64,000 bases of DNA, from contig QANU01064415.1 in the NCBI GenBank assembly GCA_003254905.1, forward strand, positions 571,686-635,685, read 5' to 3'. This document shows, in pieces, positions 11,276 through 23,814 of this stretch. This DNA is from Nissolia schottii. Lineage: Eukaryota; Streptophyta; Magnoliopsida; Fabales; Fabaceae. Numbering within the stretch: the stretch's first letter is position 1; every line of letters starts with the position of its first letter. Both the position numbers and the translations under genes were made by a program. Under the pieces are notes generated by a model that saw only the letters and a list, made by a program, of their open reading frames with translations, was not told where the DNA came from and made no database searches.

Positions 11276-14066
11276 CTACGACAAGTCCTTCGCAGCGGCA
11301 ATAACAGCTTCCTTGGTGATACTGAACTCCTTGAATAGTCTACCAGCAGGAGCACTTGCTCCAAATCGATCAATGCCTATGGCTTTTCCCTTGCTACCAA
11401 CAATTTTCTCCCAACCTAATGTTGATCCTGCCTCTATGCTAACTCTAGCTGTTATGACAGCAGGAAGAACACTCTCGTTGTATTCAGCTGATTGCTCATA
11501 AAAAAGTTCCCAACTGACAAAAGAAACAACTCTAACAGCTTTTCCTTCCTTCCTTAGATCATCAGCAGCGGCGGCAGCAACTTTCAACTCAGATCCAGCT
11601 CCAATCAAAATAACATCAGGCTTGTTACCTGATGAGTTGTCTGAAATGGTGTTGCCACCCTTTTCGACTCCTTCAATAGAAGTACCTGGGAGTTTGGGAA
11701 ACTTATGGCTAGAAAGGGCAAGAATCGAGGGTCTCTTCTTGTTAAGCACGACAACTTTGTATGCTCCAGCAGTTTCATTACCGTCAGCCGGACGAAGCAT
11801 CAAAATGTTTGGCATTGCCCGGAAGCTTGCCAAGTGCTCTATAGGATGATGAGTTGGCCCATCCTCTCCAAGACCAATGGAATCATGAGTTATAACATAA
11901 ATAACTCCAGCTTCACACAGGGCGAAAATCCTCATGGCAGCTCTCATGTAGTCAGTGAAGACAAGGAAAGTTGCACAGTATGGAATGAATCCAGGGCTGT
12001 GAAGAGCAATGCCGTTGTAGATTGCTCCCATCCCGTGTTCTCTAACACCAAATCTAACGTTGGGTTCTTCTGGAGTATCCTTCTGGAAATCTCCAAACAT
12101 TTTCAACAAGGTCATGTTGGAAGAGGCAAGATCAGCACTGCCACCAAGCAGCCCAGGAAGAACCTTAGCAAGGGCATTTAGACATTGCTGAGACAAGTTC
12201 CTTGCAGCATCAGCAAGGCTTTCTGGAGTGTAAGTCTGAAAGTTGAAATGGAATTGGAAACGTGATCAATATTCTCGGCACCATTTGATGAAAGTCAAGT
12301 TTTATCTATCTTAAGAACTTTTTTTGAGGCTGTACAGGCATGAAGCAAGAGTATGATAATGAAGATATTATGAACATGATATTTAACTTGTTGGCATAAG
12401 ATTCATGATAATCTGGATTGAGCATAATGTAACTATAAAGAAGATACCTCAAGAAAAATATCAGGACAAACCTAGAAGTTTGGCACTTCACTCACCGGAA
12501 GTGCTTTGTCCCAACCAGCTGGTAATTCACCAGTAATAATAGACTTCAGCTCCGCGGCTTCCTTCTGGTATTTCTTCTCATATTCAGCAAACTTAGCATT
12601 CCACTCAGCTTCAAGTGCAGCACCCTCAGGGACGTGGCGACTCCAATGCATGAGGAAAGTAAGCAAGTTTCATTCAAGATCATGTCTTGCAAATCTCAGC
12701 AGACTAACTGGAAACAAAGAAATCTCTAACCAACCATCCATACTTCTTAACATCCTCAGGAACATGGAAAGGTTCATATGGCCATCCAAGATTCTTCCTT
12801 GTAACATCCACTTCTTTGGAACCTAATGCACCTGAATGAACACTGTAGGAACTGGCCTTGTTTGGAGAACCGTATCCAATGGTAGTGGTTACCTGCTAAT
12901 GGTTTTCTCGCACAGCCTATCACTTTAAGCTATTTCGACTAGTAGAATATATGATCGATTGGATAAATCCATTTTCTTCCATCTCGATTTGAAATAACTA
13001 ACCTTGATCAAAGTGGGTTTGTCTTTGACAGCCTTTGCTTCATTAACGGCTGCGCGAATGTCATCGTAGCCGGTGTTTCCGTTCTTTACCCAAATGACAT
13101 GCCATCCAAGTCCCTCAAAATGTTTATCAACACACTCAGTGAATGCAATTTCAGTGTCACCTTCAGCGCAAATGTGGTTGTCATCATAGAAAGCAATAAG
13201 CTTCCCTAGACCCCAGCGACCAGCAAGTGAGCATGCCTCATTGGAAATTCCCTCCATTTGACAACCATCACCAAATATGACATACCTAGAAGGAGGGGGG
13301 AAAATGTCATCAGCACCAAAACACCAGACAAGTAAGGCATCACAAATGCAGAGAAAAAGATGTAGTTATCTTACGTGTAATGGTCAACAATCTCACTGTC
13401 AGGCTAGTTAAACCTCCCAGCCAAGTGCTTCTCAGCAAGTGCCAATCCAACAGCATTGGCAATGCCCTGACCCAGAGGACCTAAACAAAATAGGAGGTAA
13501 ATAGGATAACACAGCGAGCAAAGGCTCATTTCATGACAAGAAGTATAAACTGAAGAGATATTTGACTTGTGGTAACTTCAACTCCAAGCGTCTCAACGTT
13601 CTCAGGGTGTCCAGGAGTTCTGCTTCTCCATTGCCTTAAATTCTTCAAGTCTTGTTCCTATTATTCAACCCAAACATGAGGATTTCAGCTTAATGAAGAC
13701 TCCACAGCTAAAATGCTCAAAGTTGTATTTCCTCCGAAAAGGTCACACAAACTTTTAGTGGGATATATCGTCTAACTTTGCACCAAAACATACGAAGCGG
13801 TTACATATACATTAATTCAGAAGGATCCAAAATTGTTCCGCTAATCACTTAAAAATGCTAAACAACTAAAATATTTGCCAAGAGTATAATTGTCGGAATG
13901 ATGTGCCGTGACCTTTGGATGATAAGTTGTCTTATCACTACTTTTCGTTCAACAACCGCCATAATTTCTGTCAAAAATCCTTGTTGCATTCTTCTAGCTC
14001 TCCAACATTGCTCTCAATTAAATGATATACGGTAGAAATCAAACACATGGAAGAACAATTGCAAAT

Positions 14067-16554
14067 ATCAAATTCCGATTTCGGTCGCGATATGGCAATT
14101 GTAGGCACTGCGGTTGCAATGTTGCAAATTTCACAGGGTGAATTATTTATTTATTTATTTCAGTGCACAATATATGTAATTAATTATTAGAATACATATT
14201 CTGTAAACTTCCCAAATTTATAAACAACGCACGTCCAACTTAAGCTCATTTTCCATCATCGTCCTGCCCTCATCCTCCTCCTCGTTTTCTATCACCTGAA
14301 TTTTTTTTTTTTTTCGTATTCTTTCTCTTCATCCACATTCATCATCCTCTTCATTTCACCTTTTATCACCTGAAAGTTGATTAAAATGAAAATAAGATGA
14401 TAAAATGTTATCTTTTTTTTGGGAATGGATGAGGTTTACCTTTAATAATGGTGATTTACTTTGCTACAGATGCTTGAGTAGACTATTAACTGTTACGGAT
14501 GCTTAAGATGATAAAAGGTTGGCTACTTCATAATATTGTTTTCGTGTTGTTAATGTTTGTCCACCTTTGTTGTTAATGTTTGTGCACTTACATTGTTAAA
14601 GTTTGTGCACTAAAATTATTCACAACATAACATGTTTTTCATGTTAATGTTTGTACACTTGTGTTGTTAATGTTTATGTATCTATGTTGTTAAAATTTGT
14701 CCACTGAAATTGTTCACAATATAATGTGTTTTTTTATATTATTAATATGTGTGCACCTACATTGTTAAAGTTCGTGCATTGAAATTATTGATACCATGAT
14801 GTGTTTTTCATGTCAATGTTTGTGCACTCGTGTTGTTAATGTTTGTGCACCTATGTTGTTAAAGTTTGTACACTGAAATTATTCATAGAATAGTTTGTGT
14901 TTTTCATGTTGTTAGTGTTTGTGCACCTGTGTTGCTAATGTTTGTGCACCTACATTATTAAAGTTTGTACACTGAAATTAAAGCTAAATGCATGCTTCTT
15001 TATTTTGTTATGCTAACAGGTGGGTTAATTGTTCTTCGTAAGTTGCTTGACATGTTTAATTTGAACAATAGTTGAAACTATGATTATGTTACTCATGTTA
15101 TTTCAAACATGGCTATAAGCTACTAATGTCATCCTTATGACTTAGATTTCTCAATAAAACAATTTGATTATGTTATGCCATTGCTTTGCAATGTTTTTCA
15201 TGTTGTTAATATTTGTGCACCTATGTTGCTAATGTTTGTGCATTTACACTGTTAAAGTTTGTGCACTGAAATTGTTCACAATATAAATGTGTTTTTCATA
15301 TTGTAACGTTTGTGCACCCATGTTATTAATATTTGTGCACATATATTGTTTAAGTTTGTACACTGTTGTTTTATAAATTTGTGCTAGGGGTGTACAAAAC
15401 CCGATCCGACCTACTAATCCGGACTGGCCTAAAGCATTCGGCCCAAAAATGATTGGGTCTGTTTGAGTCTAAGGTCGAGTTTAGGTCTTTAAAATTGACG
15501 CATTATGTATTACTACAGTTTTCTTAGTTTATGTATCTTAATGAGTGCACCCATTATTTTTTTTGTTTGTGCACTAAATTGTGGAAGTTTGAATGAGAAT
15601 ACTAAGATTAAAAATTTTATGTTATTTTATTGTTGTATTTGAAATTAATGGATGTGTAGTTAGAAACTATGATGCTTATTCAAATAGAAAGCAAAATGAG
15701 AAATGAAATAGTTGGTAGCAATTTTTTCAATTTCAATTTTTAATAGATGTCATTTTTTTGTTTGGTTGGAGATAGCATTAGTCTGTCCAAACTCGGGTTT
15801 TAACTTGACCCAAAGATGATTGAGCTTATTCGGGTCTAGGGTCGGGTTTGGGTCTTCAAAATTGGTCCGATCTAAATATAAGGTCCGGTTCGGATAAAGA
15901 CAAACTCAGTCCAACCAGACCCATGCACACCCCTAATTTGTGCACTGAAATTGTTCACAATATAATGTGTTTTTTATGCTATTAATGAGCATAATGTTTG
16001 TGCAACTACATTATTAAAGTTTGTGTACGCGAATGAAAACTAAGAAGCGTGAATCGCATGTGCAAGAGCGTTTAAGTGCGAAGTGGGGATAAAAATTAAG
16101 AAGCGTGAACCGCGAGTGCGCACTTGTTTAAGTGGGGATTACGCGTGGGAACTTGTAGTGAATCCAAACATATTTAATACAACGTAGATGTATGGTGAAT
16201 GGAAATAAGATTTACATGTAGCACTAATGAAATTAAAATTAAAAAGATGTGCATATATCTTTTACTTACAGTATATCAAAGCTTTTGTCTCAGTATATCA
16301 AAGCTTTTATCTCATTTTACCAAAATTTGTAATATTTAAATTTATAACAAAAATAACATCATCTCCCTTACAAAATAAAAAAATAACATCATTATAATTA
16401 TAATGATTAAAAATAAAACTTTTGAAGTCTATTAATAATAGGTTACATTAATTTCGCAATACATGAACATATTTTTAACAAATTTCGCAAAGAATTATCA
16501 ACCCATTGTCTCAAACCCAAACACCTCTGCCTTAATCCCAAAATTCATTCTTCT
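14067..16554. mobile_element. About 2.5-kb repeat insertion in intron 1 of transketolase copy A
   Basis: The intron matches copy B up to GCAAAT near 14066 and again from about 16555 (GGATCCAATCAAATAC). The DNA between is absent from copy B. It is a degenerate array with units of about 75-105 bases built around GTTTGTGCAC, GTTGTTAA and TTCACAATATAATGTG. A hAT-type element sits inside, and a GC-richer part at 16021-16165 contains AAGAAGCGTGAA twice. No transposase frame was seen and the true ends are not resolved. It may be a non-autonomous DNA transposon with subterminal repeats. Confidence 0.55.
15385..15935. mobile_element. 551-bp non-autonomous hAT-type element
   Basis: It starts TAGGGGTGTAC and ends GCACACCCCTA (10 of 11 bases complementary). 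It is flanked by the perfect 8-bp direct repeat ATTTGTGC at 15377-15384 and 15936-15943. An 8-bp target duplication with TAGGGGTGT-type ends is diagnostic of the hAT superfamily. Inside both ends lie inverted GGGTC / GACCC-rich subterminal segments. It has no coding frame. It was inserted into a GTTTGTGCAC repeat unit, so it is younger than the array. Confidence 0.85.
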
Positions 16555-17111
16555 CACGGATCCAATCAAATACAACTACTCTTTAACATTCAAAATCAAG
16601 AAAGGAGAAAAGCTAAGAGAGGAGTAGGGAGGGAGGAACTCACATTAACACTGCCGTAGCCAGCAAGGTGAAGGAGAGCATACTGCAGCATGCAGCCATG
16701 GCCAGCAGGGAGAACGAGCCTGTCACGGTTGAACCACTTAGGGTTCTTAGGATTGTACCTCATGAGCTCGTCGTAGAGGATGTGATCCATGGGGGCACAA
16801 CCCATGGGTAGACCCACGTGGCCCGAATTGGCCATCTCAACCGCATCAATTGAAAGGAACCGAAGGGCATTGATGGACTTCTCCACAAGGGGTGCCTCCG
16901 TGGTCTCGTCGAGTGTCTCTACTACGGCGGCTCGAACCCTGCCAGCACGTGAAGAAGAAATGGGAGGAGACTGTGACTTGAGGCCAGAGAAGGATGGTGG
17001 CAATGAGAGAGAGACGTGATCGGAGGAACGAGTTGAAGCCATGGAGGTAAATGGCACGTGCCTGGGGGGATTGGGATAGATGCAGAGAGGAGGAGGAAGC
17101 CATGGCTTCAA

Positions 17112-17709
17112 AAGTCAACAACCACTTGGGTTGTAGTTACTAAGTGAAGAAGGAGACTAGCGTTAACATGTACAAAGGTAGGATACGCTTCATTTTTATA
17201 TTAGAGATTTAATCATTTCCAAATATAATTAAATTGGATAACCAGGTTGTATTGCATAATCAAGTAAGCTAAGGCTAAAATGAACTTTGCAATTTGCAAT
17301 AACATCAAGATCCAGACACACCCTGTCACAATGAAACTACACCTCGATTTCGTGGATAAAGCACTGTCAATCTAAGAGGTTATTATTGTAAGATATTTGA
17401 GATAGCAAACAATTGGCTAGATTACAAGCATTAGACTTATATAAGTGCTAGATTGAGGATCACTGAATTCAACTACATCACAGTGCAAAACTCACAAGCC
17501 AAAATAGTTGTTACAAATTCATACAACTTCATTGAATCCACTCACCCTTTAATCTATGTCTCCCCTCTGAGAACCTTATGCAAGAGCAATCTAGTCTTCC
17601 TTATTGTGGCTAAAATGATTTCTCAAGAAACAAATCCATAATGGAAACTCAAAGCCACCACTGAAACTTAAAAGTACTCAATGAGAATAAAAGCAATACA
17701 ACTCGAGAT
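17112..17709. other. Junction of the tandem duplication and 3' UTR of transketolase B
   Basis: From about 17161 this repeats the TBL 3' UTR (GTACAAA...GCTTCATTT; ATAACCAGGTTG) and then the transketolase 3' UTR, as seen at 10731-11275. The duplication junction falls between 17103 and about 17160. Confidence 0.7.
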
Positions 17710-20700
17710 CTACGACACTTCTTTGGCAGCAGCAATAACAGCTTCCTTGGTGATACCAAACTCCTTGTATATTCTCCCTGCTGGGGCACTTGCTCCGAAT
17801 CGATCTATGCCTATGGCTTTCCCATTGCTGCCAACAATCTTCCCCCAACCAAATGTTGATCCTGCTTCTATGCTAACTCTAGCTGTTACAGCAGCAGGAA
17901 GAACACTCTCCTTGTATTCATCTGATTGCTCAGCAAAAAGTTCCCAGCTGACAAAAGAAACAACTCTAACAGCTTTTCCTTCCTTCCTTAGATCATCAGC
18001 AGCAGCGGCAGCAATTTCTAACTCAGAACCAGTTCCAATCAAAATAACGTCAGGCTTGTTACCTGCTGAGTTGTCTGAAATGGTGTAGCCACCCTTTTCG
18101 ACTCCTTCAATAGAAGTTCCTGGGAGTTGGGCCAACTTCTGCCTAGAGAGGGCAAGAATCGAGGGTCTTTTCTTGTTAAGCACGGCAACTTTGTATGCTC
18201 CAGCAGTTTCATTTCCGTCAGCTGGACGAAGCATCAAAATGTTTGGCATTGCCCGGAAGCTTGCCAAGTGCTCTATTGGCTGATGAGTTGGCCCATCCTC
18301 TCCAAGACCAATGGAATCATGAGTCATAACATAAATAACTCCAGCTTCACACAGGGCAGAAATCCTCATGGCAGCTCTCATGTAGTCAGTGAAGACAAAG
18401 AAAGTTGCACAGTATGGAATGAATCCAGGGCTGTGAAGAGCAATGCCATTGCAGATTGCTCCCATCCCGTGTTCTCTAACACCAAATCTAACATTGCGTT
18501 CTTCTGGAGTATCCTTCTGGAAATCTCCAAACATTTTCAACAAGGTCATGTTGGAAGAGGCAAGATCTGCACTGCCACCAAGCAGACCAGGAAGAACCGG
18601 AGCAAGGGCATTCAGACATTGCTGAGACAAGTTTCTGGTAGCATCGGAAGGGCTTTCTGGCGTGTAAGTCTGAAAGCAGAAATCGAATTGGAAACACAAT
18701 CAATATTCCAGGCATAAGATGTATCTGAAAAACATTTTGAGGCTGTACAGACACGAAGCAAGAGTATTATGATGATGAACACGATGATGTTTAACTTGTT
18801 GGCATAAGATTTATGAGAATTTGGATTGCATATAATGAAACTATTAAGCAGATGCCTCAACGAAAAATATCATGATAAACCTAGAAGTTTGGCACTTTAC
18901 TCACCGGAAGTGCTTTGTCCCAACCTGCAGGTAATTCACCGGTAATAATAGACTTCAGCTCTGCGGCTTCCTCCTTGTATTTCTTCTCATATTCAGCAAA
19001 CTTAGCATTCCACTCAGCTTCAAGTGCAGCGCCCTCAGGAACATGGCGACTCCAATGCCTGAGGAAAGTAGCAAATTTCATTCAAGATCATGTCACGAAA
19101 ATCTCAGTAGACTAACTGAAAACAAAGAAATCTCTAACCCTCCATCCATACTTTTTAACATCCTCAGGAACATGGAAAGGCTCGTATGGCCATCCAAGAT
19201 TCTGCCTTGTAGCATCCACTTCTTTAGAACCTAATGCAGCTCCGTGAACGCTGTACGAATTTGCCTTGTTTGGAGAACCATATCCAATGGTAGTGGTTAC
19301 CTGGGAAATAGTAATCACAGATAAATATGATATGACCAACATCAAGGCTGAATAAAACTGATACAACAAAAATGGTTTACTTGCATAGTTATCGCTTTAA
19401 GTTACTTCAACTAGTAGAATATATGATCGATGGTGGTCGATGTCAATAACTAACCTTGATCAAAGTGGGTTTGTCTTTGACAGCCTTTGCTTCCTTAATG
19501 GCTGCACGGATTTCGTCGTAGCCAGTGTTTCCGTTCTTTACCCAAATGACATGCCATCCAAGTCCCTCAAAACGTTTGTCAACACTCTCAGTGAATGCAA
19601 TTTCAGTGTCACCATCAATGGAAATGTGGTTGTCATCATAGAAAGCAATGAGCTTCCCTAGACCCCAATGTCCAGCAATTGAGCATGCTTCATTGGAAAT
19701 TCCCTCCATTTGGCAACCATCACCCAAAATAACGTACCTAGATGGGGCAAAGAGTGTCATCAGCAAAAACACAAGTAAAGTAAGGCATCACAAATTCGTA
19801 GATCAAAACATAGATTGCAGAGAGAAGGATGGGCAGGGAACAAGATGTAGCTATCTTACGTGTAATGGTCAACAATCTCACTGTCAGGCTTGTTAAAGCG
19901 TGCAGCCAAGTGCTTCTCGGCAAGTGCCAATCCAACAGCATTGGCAATGCCCTGACCCAGAGGGCCTAAACAAAATATGAGATAATTGGGATATCTTAAC
20001 ACAGCAAAAGAAAAAGGCTCATGTCATGGCAATATATATAAACTAAAGAGATATCTGACCTGTGGTAACTTCAACTCCAACTGTCTCAAAGTTCTCAGGG
20101 TGTCCAGGAGTTCTGCTTCCCCATTGCCTGAAACTCTTCAAGTCTTCTTCCTATTATTCAACCCAAACATAACAAGTTCAGCTCAGTGAAGATCCCACAG
20201 CTAAAATGTTCGAAGTTATATATGAATTTACAATGATTCAAAACTGTTTCACTAATCAATTAAACAACAAATCCTAGACTGCAAGATTATTTGCCAGAGT
20301 ATAATTGCCAGTATGACATAACATGATTGGAGACCTTTGGATGATAAGTGGGCCCTACCACTACTTTTCCTTCAATTACCACTAAAAGTTCTGTCAAAAT
20401 ATCCTGGTTACATTCTTCTGCATCTCCAACATTGCTCTCAATTAAATGATGCATTGGAAGAAATATCAAGCATATGGAAGATCATTGCAAATGCAGTATG
20501 ACATGAAGATCACAACAATTTTTCAAAACTGACAGCAATCCATACTTGCTACAATAATGTTTTGGATTCTCAATCCAATTCTCAAAGTCATAGATTAGAT
20601 TCAATCAAACGCAATTCCAATATTCAAAATAGAAAGGGAGAAACACAATGGCGAGAAAGGTGACTCACTTGAACGCTGTCATAGCCAGCAAGGTGAAGCA

Positions 20701-21175
20701 GAGCGTACTGGAGCATGCAGCCATGGCCAGCAGAGAGGACGAACCTGTCACGGTTGAACCACGTAGGGTTCTTAGGGTTGTACCTCATGACCTCGTCGTA
20801 GAGAATGTGGCCCATGGGAGCACAACCCATGGGTAGACCCGGGTGACCCGAATTGGCCTTCTCAACCGCATCAATTGCAAGGAACCGAATGGAGTTGACG
20901 GACTTCTCAACCAGGGAGGCCTCGGTGGTCTTGTCGAGAGTCTCGACGGCGGCGGCGCGAACGGAACCAGCCCTGCGAGCGCGTGACGAAGCACCACCAC
21001 CAGAGGTTGACGATGCTGCTGCTGCGGGTTTACATGAAGAGGAAATGGAGGGAGAAGAGTGTGACTTGAGGCCAGAGAAGGAAGGGAATGAGACGCGGTC
21101 GGAGGAAGAAGAGTGGAGGTAAACTGCACGCGCCAAGAGGGCTTGGGAGAGATGAAGAGAGGAGGAGGAAGCCAT
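17710..21175 (-). CDS. TKL: Transketolase, plastid type (intact copy B)
   Basis: The TPP-dependent enzyme moves two-carbon ketol units in the Calvin cycle and plastid pentose phosphate pathway. Seven exons, 21175-20669, 20150-20060, 19965-19860, 19737-19455, 19300-19152, 19058-18905 and 18669-17710, join in phase to 749 residues, the usual length for plastid forms. The first 75 or so residues are Ser/Ala-rich without acidic residues except Asp26, as in a transit peptide. Visible motifs are [13 protein letters not shown] at about 110, LSAGHG at about 148, the TPP/metal motif GDG at 240-242 with Asn271, VHGAALG (catalytic-loop His), and [19 protein letters not shown] in the pyrimidine domain. 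The ATG at 21175 starts the conserved [10 protein letters not shown]; upstream in-frame codons look like 5' UTR. It is the working copy of a tandem pair and keeps the original upstream region. Confidence 0.95.
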
Positions 21176-22971
21176 AGGACACTCTTGTCGAGTGAGTGGT
21201 GAGAGGCACGGCACAGCACAGCACAGGAAAGGGAAGAGGAAGGAGTAGTGAGGGGGATGTATATGATTGGGATCTCTGCTCTCTGCTCTCTGAGGTCCAC
21301 AGGCTGTGGACGACAATCCTCAGCCTGTGATTGTGGCTAGCTGCTTGCTCTTTCTCTGCCTCTCAATCTTATTGTCAAGCCCATCACATAGATAATAAGA
21401 AGCCAAATTGGATAATCTTTTTTATTCATTATTATTATTATTGTTGTCAGTTTATTTATAATAATAGCATATTCGAATCTTCTACTTTCTGTTTTTGTTA
21501 GTTAATACTTAATAGGAGTGGTTATAAATTTTGAGAATAAACCATTAAATTCGTCTATAAAATTGTCCAACTACACTGAGTTCGTCCACAAAATTGTCTT
21601 GATGTACACTCTCAATATTAAGAATTAATTTGATAGTTTACTCATTCATCTCACCCTACCAAAACTAGTACATAATGACCATGAGTCACACCCTCTACAG
21701 GATGTTGTTCATGCCCATAAATGGATTTATATTTAAGAGATGCGGGACTCTAACATATTCTTTTACCTTATCAATGATTATATGGAAGGTGATGTCCATG
21801 AATAATAACCCAGTCTCAAAAAAATAGTTCAATGAATAAGGTTGTATTGATCTTACAAATGTTATTTAGGTCTTATTTATAAATCATATGAGATTCAAAA
21901 TTTTACATTGTCATTTTAAAAATTATTAATTTTGACTAAATATCAATCATAGAACCAACACAAAGTTATTCAAGTGGTACTCCATTTTAAATGTTCTTGA
22001 ATTTGAGACTAACCGAGAAAAAGAACATGTGTTGAGGGAGATAATCATAGTACTTCGAGTTAGATTAGTGGAACTCACTAATAGTGAAGTTTGAATATTA
22101 GTGTAAGAAAAAAAACTAGATCATAACCTTATTCTTTATTCATGACAATAATTAGAGAAATGAGTTTTTTTTATAAGAAAAAAGAGTTTAATTGTTATAC
22201 ATTATTAATATAAAAGAGTTTAAATTATTATTCAACCATGTGCTATTTTTTGGTGTTGAACCATGTGCTTTTTATACCGGACTTCTATTAACATGACATA
22301 ATACGTGATTAAATGATAGTGTACCAATTAAACTTTAAACAAAATATTAATAAGTGAAAATACTTGAAGTAAAAAACTTTGGGTTAGAATCATGTTTTCC
22401 ACGACGACATGTACAAGTCTATCCATAAGTCGAAAGTATGTGACTAGATTTCAGGATCATACACTTCTTTAAATTAGTTTTATTCTTTCACATGATTTTT
22501 TTTTTAATTGAAGGCAACTCCATTTGAGGATTTGAGGTTTTATAGAAGGTAAAATTCTTTTAACATTGATTTTTTTTTATATTCAAGACTCAAAAGTCGA
22601 TAATAGTAATTAAGAAAAAAAAATAGCTAGCATTCTAATTATCATGTAATTTGGTAAAGAAGTGTTTTTTTTGTTAGTGCATATCATATTGTTATGAAAA
22701 TGATTTGTATACTTTTTTCATGTATAAATTCTAATTCCTTTAATAATGGTTTTATTTTGGTAAATAAATGAGTGATTAATGTTAAAAAAAATAATGAATA
22801 ATTAGCTTAAAATAGAACCAAATTTTAATGTTAATTAATCATTTTTGATAGACGAAGTCCTTTCAATTTAAAATTAAATGGAGGGACTAATTTTATGATT
22901 TGTAAATCCAATTTGACCGTTTGTATTTAAAATTAACACGGATGAATGCTAATCCTCTATTTATAACTTTC

Positions 22972-23814
22972 AGGAGTTTTTACTCTTTTGCCCTTACTGT
23001 TCAAACTATTTACCAAATTACTCTCGTTTCCAAACTATTTCCCAAACTACCACGGTTTGGCTGACGTGGCACGGGAAGGTTGGGATTCGCTAATCGTGCT
23101 AGCGAATTCATAATGAATTCGCCAACCGGGTTGACGAATTTGGCACAAAATATTTTTTAATATTTTTTAAATTATTTAATTAAAATGTAAGCAAATATTC
23201 ATATTATGTGTTATGTTAGCACGTGCTGGACTTAATACATGCGAAAATCATGGGTTCCTAGATAAGCTACAAAAATCTAAAAAATATTTTTGCAAAAAGA
23301 CCAGGACGCTATTTATCGTGCAAAAGCTCTAATCCCACATTGGTTAGATCACAAACATTTTAAGTGTTAAAATACCTTTAGTAGTTGTTGTTTTGGTAAA
23401 AAGAGTTGAGAAGGGAGTTGGGCTTGCGCGCATGAGTCCAAGCCAGTTGGGCTCTTCAAAGCCCAAATCGATGGATTCTCTCCCATGCGTGCACGATAAA
23501 TAGCGTCCCGGTCTTTTTGCAAAAATATTTTTTGGATTTTTGTAACTTATCTATGAACCCATGATTTTTGCATGTATTAAGCCCAGCATGTGCTAACATA
23601 ACACATAATATGAATATTTGCTTACATTTTAACTAAACAATTTTAAAAAAATAAAAAAAATATTTCGTGCCAAATATGAATTCACCAGCACAGTTGGCGA
23701 ATCCCAACCCTCCTGTGCCACGTCAGCCAAACCGTGGTAGTTTGGGAAATAGTTTGGAAACGAGGGTAATTTGATAAATAGTTTAAACAGTAACGGCAAA
23801 AGAGTAAAAAACTC
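22972..23814. mobile_element. 843-bp foldback element with arms of about 330 bp
   Basis: The left arm (22972-23322) and right arm (23490-23814) are near-perfect inverted copies around a 167-base centre. Matching marks include TTTTACTCTTTTGCC, CCACGGTTTGGCTGACGTGG and GACGCTATTTATCGTGCA. TAACTTTC flanks both sides (22964-22971 and 23815-23822), extendable to 9 bases with one mismatch. Long terminal inverted repeats with an 8-9 bp target duplication suggest a non-autonomous Mutator-like or foldback element. There is no coding frame. The RNA from either strand would fold into a very long hairpin. Confidence 0.8.

Larger units (their letters stand above)
11276..17103 (-). pseudogene. Transketolase copy A, decayed tandem duplicate
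   Basis: Seven exons match intact copy B in order and size: 17103-16644, 13657-13567, 13480-13375, 13285-13003, 12892-12744, 12649-12496 and 12235-11276. Several changes break it. A net +7 change in exon 1 puts the usual ATG (17103) out of frame; an internal ATG at 17042 would restore a start. AAG became TAG in exon 3 (13406-13404). The acceptor before exon 6 is AT, not AG. Conserved residues also differ: GHPG is GHVG, LSAGHG is LPAGHG, TTGPLGQ would read TTSPLGQ, and VHGAALG is VHSGALG. Intron 1 is 3 kb against 0.5 kb in copy B, owing to a repeat insertion. Similarity to copy B stops at the start codon, so no native promoter remains. Exon 7 is still fully open (320 codons with stop), so decay is fairly recent. 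Transcription cannot be excluded, but a functional enzyme is unlikely. Confidence 0.88.

Noticed and set aside
11622-12181. Plus-strand open frames opposite transketolase A exon 7 (similar ones opposite copy B)
   Set aside because: Antisense shadows of a conserved coding exon. Their conservation follows from the sense strand.
14500-16030. Array considered as a CRISPR or as a satellite
   Set aside because: Units are degenerate, unequal and without regular spacers, and the genome is a plant. It is treated as transposon-type repeat DNA.
16846-17121. Second minus-strand frame starting [12 protein letters not shown]
   Set aside because: It is the original start frame of transketolase A before the exon 1 shift and runs out of frame afterwards. 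Not a separate gene.
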